Origin: Planktosalinus sp963975935
GTDB taxonomy: Bacteria > Bacteroidota > Bacteroidia > Flavobacteriales > Flavobacteriaceae
Assembly: GCA_963975935.1 (NCBI GenBank)
Contig: CAXBIQ010000006.1
Span: 145,930 to 209,929 of the forward strand
Length of the DNA: 64,000 bases
Reading direction: 5' to 3'
The first letter of the stretch is position 1, and every line of letters starts with the position of its first letter. Shown piece by piece: positions 41,938-48,989 of the stretch. The translations under genes were made by a program, and so were the position numbers. The notes below the pieces were generated by a model. The model saw nothing but the letters and a program-made list of their open reading frames with translations, had not been told where the DNA came from and searched no databases.

Positions 41938-43134
41938 GTGCCGAAAAAGAAAAAATTGACCTTAAATAATCCGCAAATGTATTTTACAGAAGAACATCAT
42001 TTATTTAGAAAAAGTTTTCAAGAATTTTTACAAAAGGAAGTTGTTCCGCACATTGAAAAATGGGAAAAAACCGGAACCATAGATCGTTTTATATGGGAAA
42101 AATTTGGCGAGATGGGTTATTTTGGTTTAGTCTATCCTGAAAAATATGGAGGGCTTGATCTCGACTTGTTCTATACAGTGATTTTTCTTGAAGAATTACA
42201 AAAAGTAAATTCCGGCGGATTTTCTGCAGCAATGTGGGCGCATGCTTACCTTGCGATGACGCACCTCAATAAAGAAGGAAGTGAAGCAATCAAAGAAAAA
42301 TATCTGGCAGCAAGCATTAGGGGAGAGATGATAGGGTGTTTGTGTATCACTGAACCTTTTGGAGGTTCTGATGTAGCAGGTATGAAAACAACAGCCATTA
42401 AAAAAGGGGACTCATACATAATTAACGGCTCCAAAACATTTATAACAAACGGTGTCTATTCTGATTACCTGGTGGTAGCTGCAAAATCAAGTCCTGAGCT
42501 TGGAGCCAAAGGAATGAGCATATTTTTGGTTGACCGGGATACCCCCGGTATTTCTGCCACAAAGCTCGATAAGTTGGGCTGGAGAGCTTCAGATACTGCC
42601 GAGATTGCTTTTGACAATGTTGAAATTCCCGCAAGCAATTTGATGGGTGAAGAAGGAAAAGGATTTGGCTATATTATGCAACATTTTGCGCTGGAACGTT
42701 TGATAATGGGAGTAAACGCGCACGCACGGGCAGAATTTGCAATCGAATATGCCTTGCAGTATATGTCAGATAGGAAAGCATTTGGCAAGACCATAGACCA
42801 GTTTCAGGCATTGCGCCATAAAGTTGCAGATATTGCCAGTGAAGTTGAGATGTGTAAAGAATTTAATTACTCTGTAACCAAGCGCCTCAATGACGGCGAG
42901 TATGTGGTTAAAGAAGCAACGATGTCTAAATTGTTGTCCACAAAAATTGCTGATAATGCTATTTATGAATGTTTGCAATTTTTAGGCGGGTACGGCTATA
43001 TGGAAGATTACCCAATGGCACGTCTTTTAAGAGACAGCAGATTGGGACCCATTGGTGGTGGAACCTCAGAAATTTTAAGGGAAATAATAGCAAAAATTAT
43101 TATAGATAAAAAAGAGTACAAGCCTGCAACATAA
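41938..43134 (+). CDS. Acyl-CoA dehydrogenase
   Basis: A flavoprotein of about 398 residues that oxidises acyl-CoA to enoyl-CoA. I list the frame from a GTG two bases after the upstream stop; an ATG at 41977 (MYFTEEHHLFRKSFQEF) is at least as likely and would drop a Lys-rich 13-residue tail. Motifs: GCLCITEPFGGSDVAGM (about 130), NGSKTFITNG (about 162), YMSDRKAFGKTIDQFQALRH, and the end YGYMEDYPMARLLRDSRLG with ILREIIAKII. The catalytic base Glu is in GTSEILRE (about 379). It follows the HhH gene and precedes rpsU. Confidence 0.92.
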   Translation: MPKKKKLTLNNPQMYFTEEHHLFRKSFQEFLQKEVVPHIEKWEKTGTIDRFIWEKFGEMGYFGLVYPEKYGGLDLDLFYTVIFLEELQKVNSGGFSAAMWAHAYLAMTHLNKEGSEAIKEKYLAASIRGEMIGCLCITEPFGGSDVAGMKTTAIKKGDSYIINGSKTFITNGVYSDYLVVAAKSSPELGAKGMSIFLVDRDTPGISATKLDKLGWRASDTAEIAFDNVEIPASNLMGEEGKGFGYIMQHFALERLIMGVNAHARAEFAIEYALQYMSDRKAFGKTIDQFQALRHKVADIASEVEMCKEFNYSVTKRLNDGEYVVKEATMSKLLSTKIADNAIYECLQFLGGYGYMEDYPMARLLRDSRLGPIGGGTSEILREIIAKIIIDKKEYKPAT

Positions 43135-43171
43135 TTTTTTCAAAAAATAATAATCATTTAAAAATAATTAT

Positions 43172-43179
43172 TATTTTTG
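43172..43179 (+). promoter_or_regulatory. -7 promoter box (TATTTTTG) for rpsU
   Basis: TATTTTTG fits TAnnTTTG; the expected start about 43183-43187 would give a short leader that includes the Shine-Dalgarno site. Confidence 0.5.
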
Positions 43180-43193
43180 CCGCGCTAAAAGAG

Positions 43194-43202
43194 AGGAGGT
43201 GA
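43194..43202 (+). promoter_or_regulatory. Unusually perfect Shine-Dalgarno sequence of rpsU
   Basis: AGGAGGTGA pairs over nine bases with the 16S rRNA 3' end and stands 7 bases before the ATG. Almost no other gene in the window has such a site, which agrees with reports that Flavobacteriia ribosomes hide the anti-Shine-Dalgarno with help of bS21, so that rpsU is controlled by its own product. Confidence 0.85.
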
Positions 43203-43209
43203 ATATCTT

Positions 43210-43404
43210 ATGTTAATAATACCCATAAAAGACGGAGAAAACATCGATAGAGCGCTAAAGCGTTACAAGCGAAAATTTGACAGAACAGGCGTGATGCGTC
43301 AGTTAAGAACCAGACAAGCGTTTACTAAGCCTTCGGTTTCTAAAAGAGCAGAAGTTCAAAAAGCTCAATACATCCAGAGATTGAGAGATAGAGAAGATAT
43401 CTAG
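43210..43404 (+). CDS. rpsU: 30S ribosomal protein bS21
   Basis: A 64-residue basic protein: MLIIPIKDGENIDRALKRYK, then FDRTGVMRQLRTRQAFTKPS, the typical bS21 pattern with the conserved RRLR-like middle. bS21 lies near the 3' end of 16S rRNA and, in Bacteroidota, helps keep the anti-Shine-Dalgarno out of use. The gene has its own promoter and terminator, and a perfect Shine-Dalgarno that suggests negative feedback: low bS21 frees the anti-Shine-Dalgarno and raises rpsU translation. This mechanism is established for related flavobacteria, and inferred here. Confidence 0.97.
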   Translation: MLIIPIKDGENIDRALKRYKRKFDRTGVMRQLRTRQAFTKPSVSKRAEVQKAQYIQRLRDREDI

Positions 43405-43428
43405 TCATAAACTACACTTAAGTAATAT

Positions 43429-43456
43429 AAATCCCGATTCGTTCGGGATTTTTTTT
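43429..43456 (+). terminator. Intrinsic terminator after rpsU
   Basis: AAATCCCGA and TCGGGATTT form a 9-bp stem with a five-base loop and T-run. Confidence 0.85.
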
Positions 43457-43518
43457 GCTGACAAATATCATTTAAAACTTATTAAAGTTTTGTAACTTTA
43501 CAATTCAATGATGAGGAT

Positions 43519-44409
43519 ATGGCTTTACAAGCATTCATTAACTATCTTACCCTAGAAAAAAAATATTCTCCGAATACTGTTTTGGCCTATCAAAAAGACA
43601 TCAACTCTTTTTTGGTATTCATCAAAGAAGAAATGCAATGCAACGATAGTAGAGATGTCAATTACCCAATGATTAGAACATGGATTGTTACACTCGTTGC
43701 TGAAGGGCTCAACAATAAGTCAATTAACAGAAAGATATCTTCCCTTAAATCATATTACAAGTTTCTGTTAAAAACAAAACAAATAAAAATTCATCCGCTA
43801 GCAAAGCACAAATCCCTTAAAACAGCAAAGACACTCCAGATACCCTTTTCAGAAATAGAAATCAATAATGTTTTAGGGAGCTTTGATATTGAAAATGATT
43901 TTGAAAGCATCAGAAACAAAGCAATTGTGGAATTGTTTTATGCTACGGGAATGCGTAAGTCTGAATTGATTCAACTAAAACTTCAGGATATCGATTACCA
44001 CAAACAAACTATAAAAGTTTTAGGAAAGAGAAATAAAGAACGTTTGATTCCTCTATTGCCCTCATCACTTGATTCAATAAGGCTTTATATAGATATGCGC
44101 AAAAGCGTTGAAAATCCATCCTCCGATGACTATCTTTTTTTGTCAAAAAATGGCGTTAAAATAAGCCAAACGCTTGTTTACAGGATTATAAATAATTACT
44201 TTAGTCAGGTTTCAACAAAGGTGAAAAAGAGTCCGCATATTTTGAGACATTCATTTGCGACGCACCTGTTAAATGAAGGAGCAGATTTAAATGCTGTAAA
44301 AGAACTGTTAGGGCATTCAAGCTTAGCGTCCACTCAGGTCTATACAAGCAACAGTATTGCAGAATTAAAAAAAGTGTATTCAAATACACACCCAAGAAAC
44401 ATTAAATAA
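43519..44409 (+). CDS. Tyrosine recombinase, XerC/XerD-like
   Basis: A 296-residue site-specific recombinase of the size and pattern used for chromosome dimer resolution. N-terminal core-binding domain: FINYLTLEKKYSPNTVLAYQ (about 6-25). Catalytic domain: first Arg in ATGMRKSELIQLKL (about 147), Lys in VLGKRNKERLIPL, HxxR in HILRHSFATHLLNEGADLN (about 240), second His in LLGHSSLASTQVY and the nucleophile Tyr in the last motif (about 275). Its constant place between rpsU and hpf in flavobacteria argues for a housekeeping Xer role, not a mobile element. Whether it is XerC or XerD is not decided here. Confidence 0.93.
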   Translation: MALQAFINYLTLEKKYSPNTVLAYQKDINSFLVFIKEEMQCNDSRDVNYPMIRTWIVTLVAEGLNNKSINRKISSLKSYYKFLLKTKQIKIHPLAKHKSLKTAKTLQIPFSEIEINNVLGSFDIENDFESIRNKAIVELFYATGMRKSELIQLKLQDIDYHKQTIKVLGKRNKERLIPLLPSSLDSIRLYIDMRKSVENPSSDDYLFLSKNGVKISQTLVYRIINNYFSQVSTKVKKSPHILRHSFATHLLNEGADLNAVKELLGHSSLASTQVYTSNSIAELKKVYSNTHPRNIK

Positions 44410-44434
44410 AATTTTAATCTAAAATTATTTGAGT

Positions 44435-44737
44435 ATGAAAGTAAATGTGCAAACCCCGGGATTTGATGCAGACATCAAATTAATAGACTTTATAGAAAAA
44501 AAACTCGAGAAGTTGGAACTGTTTTATGACAAAATAATATTTGCTGATGTGTTTTTGAAATTGGAAAACACAAGCAATCCTGAAAACAAAGTAGTCGAGG
44601 TTTTGCTCAGCATTCCCAAAGGAGATTTAATGGTAAAAAAAGAATGTAAGCGTTTTGAAATAGGAATTGATGAATGTGTCCATTCATTGGAAAGACAACT
44701 CAAAAAGAGAAAAGAAAAACAAAGAGCACATATGTAG
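44435..44737 (+). CDS. hpf: Ribosome hibernation-promoting factor (HPF/YfiA family), short form
   Basis: A 100-residue ribosome-binding protein that inactivates ribosomes in stationary phase. I start at ATG 44435 (MKVNVQTPGFDADIKLIDF); the TTG two codons upstream is not needed. The beta-alpha fold shows IEKKLEKLELFYDKIIFADVF and KECKRFEIGIDECVHSLERQ. There is no C-terminal dimerisation domain, so it is the short type. It lies between the recombinase gene and the promoter of the tRNA-tuf transcript. Confidence 0.93.
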   Translation: MKVNVQTPGFDADIKLIDFIEKKLEKLELFYDKIIFADVFLKLENTSNPENKVVEVLLSIPKGDLMVKKECKRFEIGIDECVHSLERQLKKRKEKQRAHM

Positions 44738-44779
44738 TGATTTTTTTTCAAAAAAGTTTTTTTAAAAACAAAATTTATA

Positions 44780-44787
44780 TACATTTG
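44780..44787 (+). promoter_or_regulatory. -7 promoter box (TACATTTG) of the tRNA-tuf transcript
   Basis: Exact TAnnTTTG match, 49 bases before the first tRNA, in an AT-rich stretch after hpf. The next bases form a hairpin with T-run. Confidence 0.6.
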
Positions 44788-44788
44788 C

Positions 44789-44815
44789 AGTCCGTTAGAA
44801 ATAGCGGACTTTTTT
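44789..44815 (+). terminator. Hairpin with T-run directly after the tRNA-tuf promoter
   Basis: AGTCCG and CGGACT form a 6-bp stem with a ten-base loop, followed by TTTTT. It may end hpf transcripts coming from upstream, or act as an attenuator for transcripts that start at the box just before it; position alone does not decide. Confidence 0.6.
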
Positions 44816-44836
44816 ATGGCAAAAAAAGTTATAAAA

Positions 44837-44910
44837 GCCGATGTAGCTCAGCTGGCTAGAGCAGCTGATTTGTAATCAGCAGGTCGTGGGTTCGAGTCCC
44901 TCCATCGGCT
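44837..44910 (+). tRNA. tRNA-Thr (anticodon TGT)
   Basis: Acceptor GCCGATG pairs with CATCGGC, discriminator T, anticodon stem GCTGA/TCAGC with loop TTTGTAA giving anticodon TGT, and T-arm GTGGGTTCGAGTCCC-like sequence. 74 bases, CCA not encoded. First of four tRNAs ahead of tuf. Confidence 0.97.
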
Positions 44911-44965
44911 CTTAAAGTTCTGAATATTAATGAGTTGTCAACAATCAGTTGTTGGTAAAATTACA

Positions 44966-45047
44966 GGGGAGATACTCAAGCGGCCAACGAGGGCAGACTG
45001 TAAATCTGTTGACTATGTCTTCGCAGGTTCGAATCCTGCTCTCCCCA
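44966..45047 (+). tRNA. tRNA-Tyr (anticodon GTA)
   Basis: Acceptor GGGGAGA pairs with TCTCCCC, discriminator A, anticodon GTA in CAGACTGTAAATCTG, and a long variable arm as in class II tRNAs. 82 bases, followed by an CAC not a CCA. Confidence 0.97.
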
Positions 45048-45051
45048 CACA

Positions 45052-45071
45052 ATTTCCGCGAAGGCGGAAAT
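45052..45071. repeat. Small palindrome between tRNA-Tyr and tRNA-Gly
   Basis: ATTTCCGC and GCGGAAAT form a perfect 8-bp hairpin with loop GAAG, only 5 bases after tRNA-Tyr. It could be a processing mark or a member of a dispersed palindrome family. The remaining spacer to tRNA-Gly shows no gene. Confidence 0.6.
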
Positions 45072-45177
45072 CTCGGTCTTATGAAAACTAAATTCAAAAT
45101 AAAGTTTGGGGGTTTAAGATTGAAAAGATCATTAAAATACTGAATTTTGGAATTTCTTATAGGAATTTCATTAAAAT

Positions 45178-45250
45178 GCGGGAGTAGCTCAGTTGGTAGA
45201 GCGTCAGCCTTCCAAGCTGAATGTCGCCGGTTCGAACCCGGTCTCCCGCT
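45178..45250 (+). tRNA. tRNA-Gly (anticodon TCC)
   Basis: Acceptor GCGGGAG pairs with CTCCCGC, discriminator T, anticodon stem TCAGC/GCTGA with loop CTTCCAA (anticodon TCC), T-arm CGGTTCGAACCCG. 73 bases. Confidence 0.97.
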
Positions 45251-45340
45251 CAAAACAAGTTGCAAGTTGCTTGTTGCAGGTTAAAGGTTTTTGAACCTGA
45301 AACTTGAAACTTAAGGCTTGAAACCTGAAACTCTTTTCCT
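45251..45340. repeat. Short-period repeat spacer between tRNA-Gly and tRNA-Thr
   Basis: The spacer is made of imperfect short units such as AAGTTGCAAGTTGC, then AACCTGAAACTTGAAACTT and CTTGAAACCTGAAACT. This is low-complexity DNA with direct and near-mirror copies; no gene is seen. Confidence 0.65.
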
Positions 45341-45412
45341 GCCGACGTAGCTCAGGGGTAGAGCGTTTCCTTGGTAAGGAAGAGGTCACGGGTTCAATTC
45401 CCGTCGTTGGCT
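45341..45412 (+). tRNA. tRNA-Thr (anticodon GGT)
   Basis: Acceptor GCCGACG pairs with CGTTGGC (one G-T pair), discriminator T, anticodon loop TTGGTAA giving GGT, T-arm CGGGTTCAATTCCCG. 72 bases. Together with the first tRNA in this cluster it covers Thr codons ACA/ACG and ACC/ACU. Confidence 0.96.
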
Positions 45413-45468
45413 CAAAGTTGTAAATACATTGAACACTAATATATAACTAAGATTAAAAATTATTAAAC

Positions 45469-46656
45469 ATGGCAAAGGAAACTTTTGATCGTTCCAAACC
45501 GCACTTAAATATAGGTACAATTGGACACGTTGATCACGGTAAAACAACTTTAACAGCTGCTATTACAAAAGTATTAGCGGAAGCTGGATTTTCTGAAGCA
45601 AGATCTTTTGATCAAATTGACAACGCTCCTGAAGAAAAAGAAAGAGGTATCACAATTAATACTTCACACGTAGAATATTCTACAGCAAATCGTCACTATG
45701 CACACGTTGACTGTCCTGGTCACGCGGATTATGTTAAGAACATGGTTACGGGTGCTGCTCAAATGGACGGAGCAATCCTTGTGGTTGCTGCAACTGATGG
45801 CCCAATGCCACAAACACGTGAGCACATCCTTTTAGGACGCCAGGTAGGAATTCCTAAGATCGTGGTATTCATGAACAAAGTTGACTTGGTTGACGATGAA
45901 GAGCTTTTAGAGCTTGTTGAAATGGAAATCAGAGATCTTTTAAGCTTCTATGAGTATGATGGTGATAACGGTCCTGTAATTGCAGGTTCGGCACTAGGTG
46001 CTTTAGAGGGAGATGCAAAATGGTCAAAATCTGTTCTTGATCTTATGGAAGCTGTTGATAGCTGGATTGAATTACCTCCACGTGATATCGATAAGCCTTT
46101 CCTTATGCCAATTGAAGATGTATTCTCGATCACGGGTCGTGGTACTGTTGCAACTGGTCGTATTGAAACAGGTGTTGCTAATACCGGAGATGCTGTTGAA
46201 ATCATTGGTATGGGTGCAGAAAAATTGACTTCTACTATTACCGGAGTTGAAATGTTCCGAAAAATATTAGATAGAGGTGAAGCTGGTGATAACGTTGGTA
46301 TCCTTTTAAGAGGTATTGAGAAAACTCAAATCTCAAGAGGTATGGTTATCGTTAAGCCGGGATCTGTAACTCCACACAAAAAATTCAAAGCTGAGGTATA
46401 CGTACTTAAGAAAGAAGAAGGTGGACGTCACACTCCATTCCATAACAATTACCGTCCACAGTTTTATGTTAGAACAACTGACGTAACTGGAAATATTACA
46501 CTTCCTGAAGGAGTTGAAATGGTAATGCCTGGAGATAACTTGACTATCAATGTTGAACTAATCCAAACAATTGCTATGAACGTAGGTTTACGTTTCGCAA
46601 TTCGTGAAGGTGGTAGAACAGTTGGAGCAGGTCAGGTAACTGAGATCTTAGACTAA
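45469..46656 (+). CDS. tuf: Elongation factor Tu
   Basis: EF-Tu carries aminoacyl-tRNA to the ribosome. The 395-residue protein has G1 GHVDHGKTTLT (about 18), G2 RGITINTSHVEY (about 58), G3 DCPGHADYVKNM (about 80), G4 NKVDLVDD and G5 GSALGALEGDAKW, then domains 2 and 3 with RGTVATGRIETG and the tRNA-binding GGRHTPFHNNYRPQFY. It sits between four tRNAs and tRNA-Trp, the usual arrangement that couples tRNA and EF-Tu supply. It is the only tuf in the window. Confidence 0.98.
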   Translation: MAKETFDRSKPHLNIGTIGHVDHGKTTLTAAITKVLAEAGFSEARSFDQIDNAPEEKERGITINTSHVEYSTANRHYAHVDCPGHADYVKNMVTGAAQMDGAILVVAATDGPMPQTREHILLGRQVGIPKIVVFMNKVDLVDDEELLELVEMEIRDLLSFYEYDGDNGPVIAGSALGALEGDAKWSKSVLDLMEAVDSWIELPPRDIDKPFLMPIEDVFSITGRGTVATGRIETGVANTGDAVEIIGMGAEKLTSTITGVEMFRKILDRGEAGDNVGILLRGIEKTQISRGMVIVKPGSVTPHKKFKAEVYVLKKEEGGRHTPFHNNYRPQFYVRTTDVTGNITLPEGVEMVMPGDNLTINVELIQTIAMNVGLRFAIREGGRTVGAGQVTEILD

Positions 46657-46675
46657 TTAAGTTTAAAATAGATAG

Positions 46676-46710
46676 CTTAAAGGTATCTGCCACCGGCGGG
46701 TGCCTTTAAG
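46676..46710 (+). promoter_or_regulatory. Two-part hairpin between tuf and tRNA-Trp
   Basis: CTTAAAGG and CCTTTAAG make an 8-bp outer stem, and CACC/GGTG with loop GGCG an inner stem. No T-run follows, so it looks like an RNA processing or stability element rather than a terminator, which fits continued transcription to tRNA-Trp and secE. Confidence 0.6.
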
Positions 46711-46767
46711 TATTTATCAAAGGGTTCGGCTTCTCCCACTATTTATAAGGAAAAGCATAACTTATAA

Positions 46768-46840
46768 ACGGGTTTAGCTCAGTTGGTAGAGCACTGGTCT
46801 CCAAAACCAGGTGTCGGGAGTTCGAGTCTCTCAACCCGTG
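46768..46840 (+). tRNA. tRNA-Trp (anticodon CCA)
   Basis: Acceptor ACGGGTT pairs with AACCCGT, discriminator G, anticodon loop CTCCAAA (CCA), T-arm GGGAGTTCGAGTCTC. 73 bases, just upstream of secE as in most bacteria. Its 3' end is copied again 122 bases further on. Confidence 0.97.
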
Positions 46841-46967
46841 CAAAAGAAAATAGATTTGAATTATTTAATAATTTAAATTGAGAGGATGTATGAGACGAGA
46901 AGTTTATCCTGAGCGAAGCCGAAGGAAGCCTGCCTGCCGGTAGGCAGGTCTCTCAACCCGTGCAAAA
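46826..46967. repeat. 20-bp duplication of the tRNA-Trp 3' end flanking a palindromic insert
   Basis: GTCTCTCAACCCGTGCAAAA occurs at 46826-46845, at the real tRNA end, and again at 46948-46967. Between them are about 100 bases holding TTTATCCTGAGCGAAGCCGA and the near-palindrome CCTGCCTGCCGGTAGGCAGG. The layout resembles a small element bounded by a direct repeat of the tRNA end. No open frame of meaning is inside. Confidence 0.75.
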
Positions 46968-46991
46968 ATTAACAATTAATAACGAGAAAGA

Positions 46992-47180
46992 ATGCTAAAC
47001 TATATTCAGGAATCGTTTAACGAATTAAGAAACCATGTCACCTGGACTTCGTGGTCTGAAGCACAGCGTTTGACGGTTTTGGTTGCTGTTTTTTCAATTG
47101 TTCTTTCCCTGGCAATCTGGGGAGTAGATACAGTATTCAGCGAAATTATTGCTCAGTATTTTATTTGGATAAAATCCTAA
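46992..47180 (+). CDS. secE: Preprotein translocase subunit SecE
   Basis: A 62-residue single-helix subunit of the SecYEG channel: NYIQESFNELRNHVTWTSWSEAQ, with the amphipathic lead helix, then membrane helix VLVAVFSIVLSLAIWGVDTVF. Its start is 24 bases after the duplicated tRNA end, and it is 10 bases before nusG. Position between tRNA-Trp and nusG supports the call. Confidence 0.95.
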   Translation: MLNYIQESFNELRNHVTWTSWSEAQRLTVLVAVFSIVLSLAIWGVDTVFSEIIAQYFIWIKS

Positions 47181-47190
47181 ATACCTAAAA

Positions 47191-47745
47191 ATGACGGAGA
47201 CAAAAAGCACTAAAAAATGGTATGTTGTTCGCGCAGTTAGCGGGCAAGAGAACAAGATAAAATCTTACATTGAAAGTGAAGTAACACGCTTGAATTTAGA
47301 AGATGCTATCGATCAGATCTTGGTGCCCACAGAAAAGGTTATTCAGATAAGAAACGGAAAAAAAGTAAGTAAAGAGAGAGTATATTTTCCAGGTTACATA
47401 ATGGTTCAGGCGAACCTTGCCGGTGAGATTGCTCACATTATCAAGTCTGTAAATGGAGTCATTGGCTTTCTGGGAGAAACCAAAGGTGGAGACCCTGTGC
47501 CATTGAGACAGTCTGAAGTGAACAGGATGCTTGGTAAAGTTGATGAACTTTCGGTTACAGATGAAAATATCAACATACCTTTCACTATTGGTGAAACCGT
47601 AAAAGTTATTGATGGACCCTTTAACGGGTTTAATGGTACTGTTGAGAAAATTAATGAAGAAAAACGCAAACTCGAAGTAATGGTAAAAATATTCGGAAGA
47701 AAAACACCATTGGAATTGAGTTATATGCAAGTTGAAAAAGTTTAA
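47191..47745 (+). CDS. nusG: Transcription termination/antitermination protein NusG
   Basis: NusG binds RNA polymerase and links it to Rho or the ribosome. The 184-residue protein has the NGN domain KWYVVRAVSGQENKIKSYIE (about 9-28) with VYFPGYIMVQA, and a C-terminal KOW domain VKVIDGPFNGFNGTVEKIN (about 135-153). It is in the usual place between secE and rplK. Confidence 0.97.
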   Translation: MTETKSTKKWYVVRAVSGQENKIKSYIESEVTRLNLEDAIDQILVPTEKVIQIRNGKKVSKERVYFPGYIMVQANLAGEIAHIIKSVNGVIGFLGETKGGDPVPLRQSEVNRMLGKVDELSVTDENINIPFTIGETVKVIDGPFNGFNGTVEKINEEKRKLEVMVKIFGRKTPLELSYMQVEKV

Positions 47746-47821
47746 AAAACTGTTACGCTATATATATTAAGGTATAAGCTTCTGCTTCCACTAAAGTGAA
47801 TACCAAACTAAAATTTAAGAA

Positions 47822-48259
47822 ATGGCAAAAGAAATCAGTAAAGTTGTAAAACTTCAAGTTAGAGGAGGTGCTGCAAACCCTTCTCCGCCGGTTGGTCCTG
47901 CACTAGGTGCTGCCGGGGTGAATATAATGGAGTTCTGCAAACAGTTTAATGCTAGGACACAAGATAAGCCAGGAAAAGTATTGCCGGTGGCAATTACTGT
48001 TTATAAAGACAAGTCTTTTGACTTTGTTGTAAAAACTCCTCCTGCTGCAGTTCAAGTGATGGAAGCCGCTAAGATCAAAAAAGGATCTGGTGAGCCCCAC
48101 ATTAGAAAAGTGGCAACTATCTCCTGGGATCAAATTAAAACTATTGCAGAAGACAAAATGCAAGACCTTAATGCTTTTACAATTGAATCAGCTATGAAGA
48201 TGGTTGCCGGAACGGCAAGATCAATGGGTGTAAAAGTAAAAGGAAATGCTCCTTTTTAA
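47822..48259 (+). CDS. rplK: 50S ribosomal protein uL11
   Basis: A 145-residue protein with KVVKLQVRGGAANPSPPVGP at the N-terminus (proline-rich loop) and SAMKMVAGTARSMGVKVKG at the C-terminus. It binds the GTPase-associated centre of 23S rRNA together with L10/L12. The 76-base gap after nusG is probably where the L11/L1 operon leader lies; no L1-site was identified by eye. Confidence 0.98.
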   Translation: MAKEISKVVKLQVRGGAANPSPPVGPALGAAGVNIMEFCKQFNARTQDKPGKVLPVAITVYKDKSFDFVVKTPPAAVQVMEAAKIKKGSGEPHIRKVATISWDQIKTIAEDKMQDLNAFTIESAMKMVAGTARSMGVKVKGNAPF

Positions 48260-48279
48260 CCTGATAAGTATTATAAAAA

Positions 48280-48975
48280 ATGGCAAGATTAACAAAAAAG
48301 CAAAAAGAAGCTACTGCAAAAGTTGATGGTTCAAAAAACTATACACTTGCAGAAGCCTCTGCTTTAGTAAAAGAGATTACCAATGCAAACTTTGATGCCT
48401 CTGTAGATATTGCTGTGCGGTTAAATGTTGACCCACGTAAAGCAAATCAAATGGTTAGAGGTGTGGTAACACTACCTCACGGAACCGGAAAAGATGTAAA
48501 AGTTCTTGCACTTGTAACTCCAGATAAAGAAGCTGAAGCAAAAGAAGCGGGAGCTGATTTTGTGGGCTTAGACGAGTACCTCGATAAAATCAAAGGAGGA
48601 TGGACAGATGTTGATGTTATTGTAACAATGCCCAGTGTTATGGGTAAATTAGGTCCTTTAGGGCGTGTTTTAGGTCCTCGTGGCTTAATGCCAAACCCTA
48701 AAACAGGAACTGTTACTATGGATATCGCTAAAGCTGTTTCTGATATCAAATCCGGTAAAATTGACTTCAAAGTTGATAAATACGGAATTGTTCACGCATC
48801 CATCGGAAAAGCATCTTTTGATGCCGAGAAGATTGCAGGAAACGCAAAAGAATTATTAACAACATTGGTAAAGTTAAAGCCCTCTGTGACCAAAGGAATT
48901 TACATAAAAAGCATTTTTATGTCAAGCACCATGAGTCCAGGAGTTCAGATCGACGCTAAACGATTTACTGAGTAG
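48280..48975 (+). CDS. rplA: 50S ribosomal protein uL1
   Basis: A 231-residue protein of the L1 stalk. Motifs: LNVDPRKANQMVRGVVTLPH (about 49-68), the family signature MGKLGPLGRVLGPRGLMPNP (about 125-144), and TVTMDIAKAVSDIKSGKIDF. It is 20 bases after rplK. In other bacteria L1 represses translation of its own operon. Confidence 0.98.
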   Translation: MARLTKKQKEATAKVDGSKNYTLAEASALVKEITNANFDASVDIAVRLNVDPRKANQMVRGVVTLPHGTGKDVKVLALVTPDKEAEAKEAGADFVGLDEYLDKIKGGWTDVDVIVTMPSVMGKLGPLGRVLGPRGLMPNPKTGTVTMDIAKAVSDIKSGKIDFKVDKYGIVHASIGKASFDAEKIAGNAKELLTTLVKLKPSVTKGIYIKSIFMSSTMSPGVQIDAKRFTE

Positions 48976-48989
48976 TAAAATTTGTAATT

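Noticed and set aside
43519..44409. Tyrosine recombinase beside a tRNA cluster, as in a genomic island
   Set aside because: The place between rpsU and hpf is normal for the housekeeping Xer recombinase in flavobacteria, no att-like repeat was seen near it, and no cargo genes are present.
44945..45389. Minus-strand open frames across the tRNA cluster
   Set aside because: They read through tRNA genes on the opposite strand and have no family features; they are by-products of the tRNA sequences.
48976..48989. L10-type leader before rplJ
   Set aside because: Only 14 bases separate rplA and rplJ, too short for that element.
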